From Cladosporium sp. IMV 00045 (taxonomy: Eukaryota > Ascomycota > Dothideomycetes > Cladosporiales > Cladosporiaceae): DNA of 64,000 nt. This document shows, in pieces, positions 31,543-43,118 of the stretch. The DNA lies in contig MSJI02000233.1 in the NCBI GenBank assembly GCA_001931905.2, positions 1 to 64,000 of the forward strand, given 5' to 3'. Each line of letters begins with the position of its first letter. Within the stretch, counting starts at the first letter, position 1. The notes under the pieces were generated by a model that was not told the origin of the DNA, did no database searches, and saw nothing but the letters and a program-made list of their open reading frames with translations. The translations under genes and the position numbers were made by a program.

Positions 31543-33403
31543 TCAAGCCCGACCCGTCTCTGATCCAGCAGTACACTCGCATTCCCAGCATTTCCCGGTC
31601 AAGAATCCAATACACAATGTCTCCGTCTCTCCGCGCCTTGCTCCCTCTCTTGGTCCCCTCCACCGCCACCATCACTGCTTGCGGCTCGCCAGAGTTCACG
31701 TCACCCAACGCACAGCTTCCTATCCACAAAACGACCAACAACCTCGACAGCTAAGGGTCTTGGGGCGCATCCGCCAAGTTCTTCTTCCCAACAACCTACC
31801 GGCTCTGTTCAAGCCTGACAACATCGAGTCTTGCATCATCCACAGCAGCGCTTCGCCACCCTATCACCAACATGGATTCAATCTGGGCCGCGGCTATCCT
31901 CTGGAACGTGTCAATCTTCACCGCAGAGTCAAAACTTTCCTGGCGTCGTCGAACAGCAGACCAAGGCTATCCTTCTCCCCGGTTCAGCATCGCTCGACGC
32001 ACTCTCCATCAGGCCCCTTCGCTTCCCGGGCTTTCCAGCGTGAGCAGCATCGTGCCAGCGTGAGCAACATCGTCGACGGAAGGGGAACAAGTACTTGGCA
32101 TAAGGTTGTGCCGACATCCGAGCGTGAAATGAAGACGGGTGTGGTACAATGATCGTGGCAAGAGCATGTTTCGATTTCGCGTGGGAAACTTGGCTTGGCG
32201 TGGCTTGCAACTTCACTTACCCCAGCCCAAACAACCTGCCCCGTTCTTGTTTTCCGTTTCAGTCCAGTGAGCATTGTAAGATAGAAAACTATGTAGCAAT
32301 ACGTGTCCCTCAGAAAATTTTCCTCTTAAATTCACCAGTCCTTTGAATCAAAGCCAACTGCGCTCAATCCCCTTCGTCTGGCTCACGGTGCATTTTGGTG
32401 GGGCAAAAGAATCATCTCGATCAAGTTCTTCTGCAACGGAAACGAGACATCATAGTCAACTTAGACGAGGACTACGCACCTGCTCATCTAAAGCGTGCAG
32501 GCACTGACTCCAGAGGCCGCTGCCTTAACGAGTTCATCGACCAGATCAAGTACGCGCTCGTCTGGCGTCTCATCGACTCCGGTCATCCGGTGACCACACT
32601 CACGACTCTGCCCGGAATTGATCAACCCTGAAGCCGAATTGCGTTTCCGACTCCTGTTTTTTTGTTTTTGCAAAGCTATACTGATATGGAGAAACGTGGG
32701 AGGAAGCTGGTTGTGGTTCAGCAGGCGTGGTGGGAGGACATTTCGACTGGGCTAAGCGTGGTTTGCGGCTTCGCTCACGACGGAAATGCTTGAATTATTC
32801 AGTGAGCAGTATATTATAGAGCTTCTGTAGCGAGAGGAATACATGAAACAATTTTCCATAAAATCTATCAACATTCTGTATCTCGCCGAACACCAACGGC
32901 CACTGGGCGTGGAGATTTTGCAATGCTGCTTGCGGGTGATCGATTGTCTTGCGCGATCGGGCGGCATGCGATGGCTTTTGGGGAGATGCATGATCAAGGC
33001 TTATGAAGACATCTCCTTGCATCTCATCGTGACATAGGCGTACGAACGGTACTATCGGAGAACACCTTCTAAAAGAGCACAAGCCCATCCATCGAGAGAC
33101 ATGAGTTGAATATTGCTGACATGGCAGTGTCAGAAAATCGACACCATCCACGCGCCATTTGCATTCAGTGCAAACGAAGCTCATGGTGACACTCCTGGTT
33201 CAGCTAGAACTCAAAAAGCAGTGTTGGCCCAGTCCGTGTGTGGTATCTTGTGATAAGATCTTGATGTGCCAACATGTTTCTTGAAGCGAAGTCGATTCAG
33301 CTTTGCGATCGAGAGTGAAACATGATTTGGAATACTTTCATAGGCATCAGGAATGGATGATGTTGCCTTTATATCTGTACTATATCGGGACGGTTTCTGT
33401 AGT

Positions 33404-34765
33404 CTAGATAATTCGGAGATCTTCTCCGCTTGCCAGCAACCACAACTTAGCCGCCTTCTTGAGCCTCCTTCGATGACCTGGTGTTAGGCCTGCTGCCTTC
33501 CATTCCTCAATACTAGCCGCTCCCATTGATGCAAGATCATAACCGTCTATTTTCAACTGCTCCTGGGTCTGGTTCAACACAGCGGCCTCACCTTCCCACG
33601 CCTTCTGATCCTTACACCAATCGAAGAACATCCTCATCTGCTCCATTGAGCTATACTGTCGTTTCTGAGGCGACGGCACACGGATAGGACTCGAGATAGG
33701 CGGTTGATGCTCGCTTTGAATGCCTCCGAGGCCTGTACCAATATTGATGTTGATGTTGATAGGCCCGTGTTGCTGATGCTGCTGCAGGTTCTTGGTACGA
33801 CCACCGGAGCCGCGAGCAGCCTTCTGGATCTGCATCTGCTGGCACATCACAATGGAAGGTTCGTCTACGCCAAGGGTGCCCTCTTTGATCGCTTTAGCCC
33901 ATGCCGTCAAGATTGAGGGATAGACAGGCAGGTGGAAGGTCGGATCGTCACGAACAGCGTAAAAACAGAGGCCTCCGGTGTAATTAGGGCATGCCTTCGA
34001 TTTGCAGGCCCAGCGCTGCGTCAACAAGGTGGTGGTATCAAGATCTAACGGCAATGCAGCGAGTTGACGGCTCGTGGCCGTAGCCCCTTGGCGCGGTGCC
34101 ACTATCCCTCGTGCAGGCATAGTATTCGTCGTGACGGTGGTGTCAAAAACCGACGCGATCACCTTGATAGTGAGCTCCTTGCGGCCGTCGGCGTGCCACG
34201 CCTTCAAACGATCCATGAGGACTGGATAATCGTCGAGAACACCAGTTATCCAGTCATCCTTCGCACGGCCTTTGTAGCCGGCCATGACACGCGTGCGCAC
34301 GAGCTGGTACCGGCCAGCTAGGCTATCATCTATCCATTTGGTGACTTCGTTAACTGCTAATTGAGGCTCCGCAGCGACGTCAAACACGCGAATTTTATCC
34401 AGAAGCGACTCCTTACGGCAGACCATGCTCCATAGAGCATGATACATGCACGGCTGAGGCGGTGAGGGCGTAGGAGCCGGAGCATCCTCAGCAGGTGCAT
34501 CAAAGCGTGCTGGTAGTATTGATTTGGTAGCAACCTTCGCTGATCGACGTGCAGGTTTGCGCACGCGCACGCGCACGCGGCTGTCAGCATGCTTCAATGC
34601 CTTTAGGACGTCCTTCTCCTTATCCTTCTGGACCACCTGCTTCACCGGCCTCTTTGGCGGATGCCTGACAGGCTGAGATGCCTCCGGCGAGGGTGATGGT
34701 CGACGCGTCGGTTTACGCGTGCGACAAGGCCTCGAGACGCTCGCAGGCACGTCGGATGACCCCAT
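33404..34765 (-). CDS. Unknown protein with Cys cluster and SAM-like tail
   Basis: A single exon of 453 aa starting at a clear ATG. The N-terminal ~100 residues are basic and Pro-rich, with an RVRVRVRKPARRS stretch. The middle part (about 105-300) looks folded and carries WACKSKACPNYTGGLC, a possible zinc-binding cluster, then YPSILTAWAKAIKEG and DEPSIVMCQ. A Gln/His/Asn low-complexity patch follows. Residues about 383-445 resemble a sterile-alpha-motif fold (FFDWCKDQ...YDLASMGAASIEEWKAAGLTPGHRRRLKKAAKLW). From memory it resembles a multicopy family of unknown function in Pezizomycotina that is often strain-variable. I saw no terminal inverted repeats or transposase motifs beside it. Confidence 0.7.
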   Translation of the reverse strand: MGSSDVPASVSRPCRTRKPTRRPSPSPEASQPVRHPPKRPVKQVVQKDKEKDVLKALKHADSRVRVRVRKPARRSAKVATKSILPARFDAPAEDAPAPTPSPPQPCMYHALWSMVCRKESLLDKIRVFDVAAEPQLAVNEVTKWIDDSLAGRYQLVRTRVMAGYKGRAKDDWITGVLDDYPVLMDRLKAWHADGRKELTIKVIASVFDTTVTTNTMPARGIVAPRQGATATSRQLAALPLDLDTTTLLTQRWACKSKACPNYTGGLCFYAVRDDPTFHLPVYPSILTAWAKAIKEGTLGVDEPSIVMCQQMQIQKAARGSGGRTKNLQQHQQHGPINININIGTGLGGIQSEHQPPISSPIRVPSPQKRQYSSMEQMRMFFDWCKDQKAWEGEAAVLNQTQEQLKIDGYDLASMGAASIEEWKAAGLTPGHRRRLKKAAKLWLLASGEDLRII

Positions 34766-35094
34766 GGAGGCTTCAAAAACAAGCGATTAGATCAACAAAA
34801 CCTCAATTTGGCTATACCACTGCAAAAACGATGACACAATTTGAATAAGGGGGTGGATACTGGATAGTCAGCGTTGTTTTCCACTTTTTGGTGACGCGCG
34901 CACCAAGAAGCGGAAAGTCCCGCCGAAAAAGCGATGATTACGCATGGATGTATAAACTTCGTTCTGATCGTTAACCGGTGTCTTCGGCGTCTTGCTAAAA
35001 ATGTCCTCGAGTGGCGCAGAGTTTGCTTCTTGGTATGTGGGTGTAATGCTATTGGAGTTCGTGGTCTCAATGATTAAACGGTCAGAACAAACAC
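34766..35094. other. Intergenic upstream of the SAM-like gene
   Basis: 329 nt that separate the start of the SAM-like gene from the stop of the MYND-SET gene, both on the minus strand. Nothing else is seen. Confidence 0.55.
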
Positions 35095-37330
35095 TTATGT
35101 TTGTTTCTGTTGCTGGTCCTCCCAAACACACCTCTCGCACTGGCAGTCACCACCCAGGGCGCCACGAGCCCACTCCCTCCGCTCCTGCACCGGCAAGTCC
35201 AAATCACAATAATGGTTCAGAATTTCTTCGCCTTGCTTGAGGCCGGGTGCATTGACAGTCTTCTTCCCGTCCTTGCCCTGCCACTCGGCGCGCTTTTCTC
35301 TGGTCGACATCTTGATACTGCCACCCCATACCCAAGTCACAGTCGGGTCACACGAGTGGTTCGCCAGACACCACATTGGGTGGACCGCACACACGTCCGG
35401 GCCTCGGGCTACAGAACCACCAGAGCCGGACAGTCGAGCCGAAGCTGTACCCCTGAACTTGGAGAAGAGTGTGTTGAAGACCCAGACGTCGTACTGCGGG
35501 TTGGCGAAGATGTCGATGTCCATCTTCTCGAGCATGTGGAATGGCAAGCTGATGTTGTACTCAAATTGAAAAGGCAAAGAGCGCGGGAGGCCGGCGAATG
35601 CTGTGTTCCTGTCGGCGACGTCGGGCCTGCGGAAGTTTTCCTCAACGTTTGTCGAATGGAAATCACCCCAAATGTATTTGATCTCCTGCAGATCCAGAGG
35701 ATGACAGCCACGGGTCTCTGCCAATGCGAAGCAACGGAGAAGGAGCAATGAGTACAGAGAGTCGGCTGATTTGCTAGGCTCGGGATCCTTGAGGATGGAC
35801 TCTGCGTCTGTTTCACACACAGCAGGGTGGTAATTTTCCATAGCGGCATCATGGCAGGCTTGGCTGCAGAAGACAACCTCGCAAGCAGCGCAGGCAGCGA
35901 CTGCGTCTCTGTCAGCGCTCTTCAGATCGGGAATATCAGAGCTACAAGCATCGCAGAGCATGTCTTGCAGACGATTGTTGACCGTGAGCAAAGAGGTCTC
36001 GTCAAGTACCACTCGACCCGGTGGAACATCCTCCCTGGCAAAAACGCCAAGTTGCTTGGAGATGCCGGTGACGGAAGTGCCAGTCAATGCAGGCAATTCG
36101 ACAGCTTTCACTTCAAACTTGGGAGCGACCTCGTTCATCATCTCATTGATCTCCTCGACCTCGGCAAACCGATCAGGCTCGTACTCGCTCCAGGGGTACA
36201 CTTCACGCCTGACCAGAGAAGCCGATGGCCAGCCAGAAGGAACCTTCTCATCGTCGTACACGTCCTTCAATGGCTTTCCAAAGCGCGCCTCGACAAGCTC
36301 GATGAGAGTTTGATCGAGTTCCACGAAAGAGTCGTCGTACTTGTACCTTTGGAGTCCCTTCTCCATGTAAAGGCCGGCAGCAGAAAGATCGCCGCACAAC
36401 ATGAGTGACTTGATGAGAGTTTTGTAGCTGTACAGATGTTAGCCAATTGTCTGCATGGTCCAATGAATGCTGAATTGCTGGTGACGCACATAGCTCTTTG
36501 GTAAAAGTTCTCACACCAAGCCATGAGAGTTTCATAATCGTCTTCAATGATCGGCTCATCAGGCGGAGAGATATCGGCATCAGTCAAATAGCGTTCCGGA
36601 TCGTTCTCGAGCGCCCTTTCCATTGCGAGTAGCCGCGTCTCTGCCGGGATCCGCGAGACAACCTGGGCGAAGACCTCGAAAGCCTGCTCGTGATATTCGT
36701 CACTGTCATCGCGAACAGCGTCTGTAAGTAGCAGAGCCTTGTAAGCAGATCCTGCCGCAAGGTCGGGATATCCTAGGAGAAGATAGACGGAGGCCAATTC
36801 CAGATAAACGAGCAAGCAGTACGGCTGCTCCTCGACCAGATTGAAAAGCTCAGAGAGGGCAATGAGAAGTTGTCTGAAGTCATCGTTCTGGATCTGTTTT
36901 AAGATGTAAGTATGCTGTAAAAAGGATTCAGTATCAAAAAACGAACCTCTGGGTATTTCTGCAAGGCCTCGGCGTCGCTGAGGGAATTCCATGTTTCCCA
37001 ATCGACAGGCTCACTGACAACCTTGGAAACGACCTGGAACACGTGATGCTTCAGCGTGCCACGAGCTTCCTCTGGGACCTGCGGTGTGTCTCCCAGGGAT
37101 GCAGGCTCGTGTGTCGATTTTGTTTCATGGTCTGCAACGGGCTTTTTAGGCAGGTTTCCAGACAGTTTGTACGATGCCAAAGTGGCATTGAGTCTTGCCA
37201 AAGCGTCATCGACCCCCTGAACGGAAGCCTTGTATTCGTCCATGCTCTCACGTTGGGCAGCGACTCTCTGAGGTAGTGGTGTTGATGATCCGGAGCAGTT
37301 TCCCGTCTTTGCTGGCCGACTCACAGCCAT
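35095..37330 (-). CDS. MYND-SET protein lysine methyltransferase (SMYD/Set5-like)
   Basis: Three exons, 37330-36947, 36893-36490 and 36427-35095, give 706 aa. The ATG at 37330 is the first real start. The N-terminal 300 residues are helical with a TPR-like stretch (LLVYLELASVYLLLGYPDLAAGSAYKALLL). Then come the SET N-part (GVFAREDVPPGRVVLDE), an inserted MYND zinc finger (CDAC...CAACEVVFCSQACHDAAMENYHPAVC), the SET core with NHSCDPTV (a Thr follows Pro where Asn is commoner), an EEILNHYCDLDLPVQERREW segment and a post-SET CQCERC. This is the SMYD layout; yeast Set5, a histone H4 methyltransferase, is related. The substrate is unknown. The order of segments and both splice frames support the model. 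Confidence 0.88.
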
Positions 37331-39856
37331 GTGCGCAAGCGAAGTCAAAATTTTGTCTCACGAACTTCCGATGCTTCGCCGAAGTTGTCCAACTGCAGGC
37401 GGCAAGGCTGAGGCGGCGCAGGAGAAACAAGTCACAGCCACGCGATTTGTTACGCCACATGATCTAGATACGCGCCGTCTGTGCAGCAACAAAATCGCCT
37501 TGATACGATCTTTGATCTTGCAAGGGAGGAGATCCCTTTGTGGCTATGTGGCTGCCACTGGTGCCGCATTTTACTCGATCATAACCGCCACGGCGACGGT
37601 TTCAGGTCCGCGATCACTCGATGAAGAACATGGAATCTTTTTTCATTCCCATATTTAAGTCCCCATGTCACTCTGTCAACATCATCATCTTGCGCAATCA
37701 TCAGACTCCTCATGACGCAGCCCTCGGCTTCCGTTTGCTCTCAAGAACACGTCTCTGACATCTCACGCGGCGATGACGATGGCAGCATCCTCAACAATAG
37801 ATATCTTCCCGGAGACACATGGTGCCCAGGGGTTCATTGGAGATCTCCGCATCGCCAGGATCATCTTCGATGAAGAGAGTCACGCCACTCTCTTTAGTAC
37901 CAAGACCAGTTCGAGACTCACACTCGCCCACAGCCTTGATATGATCGCGATGCATCGGACCAAATCGAAAGCAATCCTACTTCAATATCATCCAAGACAT
38001 TGATAGCATGGCACAACATGATCTCGGTTCATCCTAAGACTGCACTTTGTTAATACACACTAAACAGCAGGAAGACAAGAGCGCATCTACCGATAGATCA
38101 ATGAACGCAAGAGTTCTTCGGGAGATTAAGAAGATGACCGCTAATATTTCCCAAAAAGGATTCGTACAGATGACGGGGTTTTGATGGTGATGCTGTCGGA
38201 AGTAACGCTGGCGCTACCCTCAGTACACGTCATATAACTAATCATCGGCTCCCACCTTGCTGGCGGATTCAGGTTCCGATCACATAAACTGCATTATTGT
38301 TGCGAAGGCGACGCCAGATCCCAGCTGCAGTATCATCACAGATCGCACGCCCAACGCCTGCAAGTCCAAAACGTGCGCGATATCTCATCTTTGATCCTGC
38401 TGCACCATCGGCACGATGAGTGTTACTTACCGCCATCCGTCCTGTTCGTTGAACTACAGTCTCTCCACAAACTTCTCGATCTTCGATGATACACGCTGTC
38501 TGCGGTGCATCGCGGCACATTCTATGCATCGCAGACAGCGTGTATCACCGATGTCGACGACCCGATGCATCGACGCGTAGAACACAGGGGCGGTTTGAAG
38601 GCACGGCAAGGAGATCGAAACAGCGTGTCGATGGCCACGGTGCATACCAAAGAGACACGGAAGTCGAACTTTCGTCACGAAGAGGATAACGCGTCCGCCA
38701 AGTTATGGGCGCCAGAACATGTGTTCTAACGAGTGGCTAGGAGGTATCTCACGAATGAGACAATTTCAAGGTACCTTTCCCAAGGCTGCCAACTCTCTCT
38801 CGCAAAAAAAAAAAGGCACCACACAGTCAGAGGTCAATTCCATGCTATCTACAAAATCCTCCTGCATCGCGATCAAAAACCCCGTCTGGCGCACTTAGTA
38901 CCCAAGATCAAGACGCGCCACGAAGAGTGCATTTAGAGCATATGGCGTCACGATCGGTTTTGGCCGTTGTCATCGGAAGGAAAAAGTAAGTCGGGAGAGG
39001 GGGGAGGTTATCAGCCGCCTCGCGCTGGTCAGGCAACCGCGCTGCCGCATAGCTCTCGAAGTTTTTTTTGCAAGGTCGAGGGGTGGGGAGAGGGGGTAGA
39101 CGGACGAAGCACCGGTGGTAAAAGTATCAAAACGGGGCAGTAGTGGTTTTTTTCTTTTTGAAGAGAGGGGGCTGTCTTTTGCTGGAACTTTTTCATGCGC
39201 GCATCGACGATCACGCGCTTGATCTGCACCGATCCCCAGCTTTTGGTGCGAAGTCGGTCTTGCGGGCGCAAGCGCAAACCACGAGCCAGTGCAGGGTACA
39301 GACTGGGGAGGCGGCCGTCTTTCTGAATGATTGATGATGATAATGCAAGGCAGTGATTTATGAGTGATGCATGTCATGAAGGTTGTTTCAATCGTGGTAG
39401 TTACAGTTCTATCGCTCAATTCTATTGGGGTATCTTCGTACTCGCATCATAAAATCGTCAAGGAAGACTTGCCTATTGTCCCGCAATAGATGCCTTCCCT
39501 GTCGTCAAATTAGATATCGTTTGGAAACTCCTCCTCCGCCGTCGTATGAGCGATGGGACATCGCCATGCCTCTTCGGATCATGTGAGTAATTCGCTGGAC
39601 CAGCCAGCTTTCCCCATTTCCGAGTTGCGTGTCGTGATCGTTTGAATTTGGGTTCATGGAACCTTAAAAGCCTCGTTCCCGACATTGACGCCCAGTATTG
39701 TCTCCAGTAAAGATGGTTTGCTTGCAACGCCGTTGCAATAGCGATAATGATTTATCGCGTGTGACTGCTTCTGGCGTGCGGGGTGTGCGGGCGTCCGACT
39801 TGCTTGACAACGTTGCCAATGGAAGTGGCTCACGTGTGGTGATGTTTGAGATTGAC
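37331..39856. other. 2.5-kb gene-poor stretch before the duplication
   Basis: No confident protein gene. A TATTTAAG at 37652-37659 precedes a 54-codon ATG frame starting at 37712, which has no recognisable features. A long perfect-looking hairpin lies at 38488-38546. G-rich and T-rich runs occur near 38990-39175. Confidence 0.55.
38488..38546. repeat. Inverted repeat, 23-bp arms with 13-nt loop
   Basis: The left arm 38488-38510 begins GATACACGCTGTCTGCG. The right arm 38524-38546 is its reverse complement in 22 of 23 positions. The loop is 13 nt. Two more CGATGCATCG-type palindromic stretches follow within 50 nt. Possible readings are a foldback-element remnant, a pre-miRNA-like hairpin or a recombination scar. 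Confidence 0.8.
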
Positions 39857-39917
39857 GATGCTGGTTCCATCCAGAAGGCTGGGACGGGTCCACATTCGTC
39901 CAGAGTGTGAAGCGAGC

Positions 39918-40190
39918 TCAGCGCTTGAAGCCAACCATGGCGGCACATCGCGAGCAGTAGTAGAGGTTCAGGCCATATTGGACCATGTTGGACTTGCCGG
40001 TCTTGATGTCGATGCTGGGTGTTCGGTGGCAACGGGAACACCTGGCGAGGTCTGGCGACGAGTAGATGTCGTACATGCTTCCTGTTGATGAAGAGCTGGA
40101 CGCGGAAGAGTTCGAGTCGTCACTGGTGACATGCAAGACGTTTTGCTGGGGGTGAGGTTGGGGCCTTTGCTTCGGTGCGTAGGCAGACAT
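39918..40190 (-). CDS. Small zinc-ribbon protein, copy A (90 aa)
   Basis: Encodes 90 aa: a Gln/Pro-rich start, a Ser-rich middle (SNSSASSSSSTGS), then two Cys pairs, CSRC (in LARCSRCHRTPS) and CSRC (in LYYCSRCAAM), 35 residues apart. The pair spacing suggests a zinc ribbon with a short C-terminal tail GFKR. The copy at 44307-44579 differs at six nucleotides in the coding sequence, four silent and two changing an amino acid (Asn/Thr in the Ser-rich part, Lys/Asn between the Cys pairs), while flanking DNA is more diverged. That argues for real coding sequence. Family function is not known to me. The two copies are read on the same strand as U3. Confidence 0.75.
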   Translation of the reverse strand: MSAYAPKQRPQPHPQQNVLHVTSDDSNSSASSSSSTGSMYDIYSSPDLARCSRCHRTPSIDIKTGKSNMVQYGLNLYYCSRCAAMVGFKR

Positions 40191-43037
40191 GCCCGGGGGA
40201 AATTGCAGGTGTACGTCGAGGTTTGATATGTGATAGAGCTTATCCTCTTGCAGGCCAGACGTATAGTACCGATAGCAGGTCGATTGACCCTTGTCTCAAG
40301 AGACGTCGAGCGAGAAAGTCGTGAATGCGTTTGTATCGAGTTGGAGAGCAAAACAGGACGAGCCAGGCGAGCTGAGGCGGCCATGGCAGGCTTTGTATAA
40401 ACGGCATGCATCGAGGATCGCAGTACCAGGACGAGTAGACGGGCTGCTTGCATCGAGATTTTTGCCTTTGCGGCAGGGCCAGCGCGGGCGTTTAGGTTGG
40501 GTCTCTGATTGCTAGCGTCAGTCGTAGTGAGTTGACAGCTCCCAGGAGGCATCCACGGCATCTTGGTCACGCTTGGCCCCATCGTCCCTTGGTCTGGTGG
40601 CCTCACAAACCCTGTAGCGCTGGTTGTGCAGCCAGAAAGACTTCCGTGTCGGCCCTCGATGCTCCTCTGTGAGTCGATGTCGCCTTGCCATTTGCTGTCG
40701 GCCACCTCCTCCGACCAAGCGACTTTCCCCTCGTCGCCATCAATCGCCATCAAATCTCTGAATCCGCGCCCGCCCGCCCAAGCCCGCGGATCAACCCAAG
40801 TCGCCACATACAACCGTTTGCATCTCTGATCCGCTGCCTTCATCTCTGCGATCCTGTGCCTTGTCCACGCTTCATCTACACGATCTATCTTCCGGACCCG
40901 CCCGCAGCGCCTGGTTCGGAAAATTTCTTTGCTCTGCCATCGAGGTCCATCGCATCGACACGCCCATGTGTAGATCCGATGTCGCCCTCTCTCCGTGTCA
41001 CACATTTAAAGGGTATACGCAAGACCCGTCGACGTGGACGTGCTGACGCACCAGGTCATGGTTTAATTACAGCCGTCGCAGCTTGCAGTCTCTGCAAAAG
41101 CCTACCGCACCAGCGCGTCCAGTCTCCTTTGGCGCCAGAGAAGCTCAGCAAGGTCATCCCTTTTACCCGTGTCGCAGCATAACTCGGCCCGTCCTGCTGA
41201 TACTTCAACTTCTTGCCTGTCATGAGACCGGAAGGATTGTTGTTGTGAACCTAGACGAGCCACCTCGAAAACCCCATCGGCATCGGGATTGGTGACTCCA
41301 GCTCACAGCCGCGCGATTGCGCCCCGCCGATAAGGTCGGTGGCGTGCGGGCCGGGCCCTCGAAACGGCCATGCACGCAAGAGAATCTAGACTCTTCCAAA
41401 CAGTTGTTTAACCATTGGGAGCGTTGTGGACTTCTGGCACTTGACACAGGGCTCCAACATTGGTATGGCATCGTCATACCTTGCAGGTCTCAGCTAAACA
41501 ACAAAGGCATTCGAGGCGGTCTTCAATGTCAGGACGGAAGTCTTCCACTCGCGATCGATGGAACCATTTCGGTTGTCGACAAGGAATCCTCTTCGATTGT
41601 TGGTCGAGATGGAAGGCGCCCTGGGCTGTTCCAGACTGAACGATGTTGCGCCTGGCGGCTTCTCAACTACGAGACAATCTGGATCTCTATCTTTACACGC
41701 GCCTTTTTCGTCGGAAGGAAGGGCAACATTAAGCGTTGCTAAGCCTTACAGCTGGAAGCAATGAAATGTCTAAGCCCACCTTGATGTGGTGTCCGGGCAT
41801 CGAAACACTGGATTAATATAATCCAAACTCTATGCCCTGATGCTTCACACTGGCCGTCTGGTGGCGCTGATATAACCCCTCCCCTCAAGAGACCCGACAC
41901 TTCCAAGCCTCGCCGTCCATACGGGCCGTCATTCGGCGATGTGGTTTCTAGGACAACAAAAGGCGTCGCAATAGTAATGGTCTGGGCCGACGAACGCCGT
42001 ACATCACATCGCGGCCTTTGTTCTGCGACCTGTCACAGGAACGCTTCCAGGGTCCCACCAAATGTCGAGGGCATACTAGGCGTTGTCTAGACCTCCAATT
42101 TGACAACCGTCTAGAAAGACCTCAAACGACCTCAAAGGCTCGCCAGACCAGCGCATGAGTTTCGTCTCCAATCCGCCGCATCACAACAATGTCGGTCGTC
42201 CGCCGTGCACGCTGCATCGTCGAAGTCTCCATCGGCTACATTCACCTTACTTCAAGCTCTCAAGATAGCTTTTACCACTGACAGCTCACATGTGTAGCTC
42301 TCTATCATGACCTTTCTGCAAGCTTATAGCCACCACCGGTCCCATCACACGCCGAAAGATTTCTTGGCCTCTTCTTGGCCTCAACACCCAAGCCATCTTC
42401 GTTACCACCATCAATCGAGAGACTTCACCATCCTTGATTGCTGGCGTTGTTCTAGCAACCTTGCTTGCCACGACCAAGTTGGTGCCGATCGACTGCCTTG
42501 TGACCTGGAATCTTTGGGGCTGCAGTGATGGAGGGCGCAGACTTCTCGTGTTGCACCCTCAACTGGTCGTATTCATTCTTGCTCAGCCCCGATGGTATAT
42601 TTCAGTCTCGATTGCAAGCTGTACGGCAATGAATCTAGTCCAAAAGGTCGAGACCAGCATATAATCATGCCCATGTACTGCAGGGAGTGACACTGCTACA
42701 ACCGCACAACGCATATATCAACCAGATTCCAAACTCTGCATTCCTCCTTCCATGTCTCTGCTTCTCAAACCCAAACCAACACTCTGATCGTCAGTACAAC
42801 AGCTGAAGATCCATGCAAGGATGGCAAAGTCTCCAAAATGCGATCCCGGACGCAGAAGGAGCGCTCTCCGAATGTACTGTACTCATGTTTCATCCATGCA
42901 GGCAACGATACGCGCGTGACCAGAAGTCTACTGTCAGTTCGTTCGATGTACTTCGGCTTTCGCTGGCGCATGCCCCCGCCGAGGAAAAATTTTAAAGGAA
43001 TATATGCGTTCAATCTGGTGAAAAAACATCTCCAATT

Positions 43038-43118
43038 GGCGAAGTAGCAAAGTGGTTACTGCGATTGACTAGAAATCAATTCCCTTCGGGGGCGTAGGTT
43101 CGAATCCTGCCTTCGTCG
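43038..43118 (+). tRNA. tRNA-Ser(AGA), copy A
   Basis: An 81-nt class II tRNA without intron. Acceptor GGCGAAG/CTTCGTC, anticodon arm ATTGA-CTAGAAA-TCAAT with anticodon AGA, a long variable arm closing as CCC-TTCG-GGG, T arm GTAGG/CCTGC around TTCGAAT, discriminator G. A T-run (CTTTTG) shortly downstream fits Pol III termination. Identical over all 81 nt to the copy at 47433. Confidence 0.93.

Larger units (their letters stand above)
28290..33403. other. 5.1-kb gene-poor stretch
   Basis: No confidently coding frame was found. Longer frames here start with TTG or have no family resemblance. Recognisable items are a TATAAAA at 30315-30321, a 55-codon ATG frame at 30796-30963, and a degenerate minisatellite at 30952-31542. 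A minus-strand frame near 29161-29544 contains DKYVAVTWQ, faintly reminiscent of fungal HET domains, but this is too weak to call. Confidence 0.6.

Noticed and set aside
32395..32631. 78-codon plus-strand frame with charged residues
   Set aside because: Starts with TTG rather than ATG, with no splice sites or promoter; no recognisable family.
39968..41005. 345-codon minus-strand frame in duplication unit A
   Set aside because: The frame is interrupted in unit B, and it overlaps the conserved 90-aa zinc-ribbon gene in another frame.
41220..41477. 85-codon minus-strand frame present in both duplication units
   Set aside because: Differences between copies often change the amino acid, unlike the zinc-ribbon gene; the DNA conservation is better explained as non-coding.
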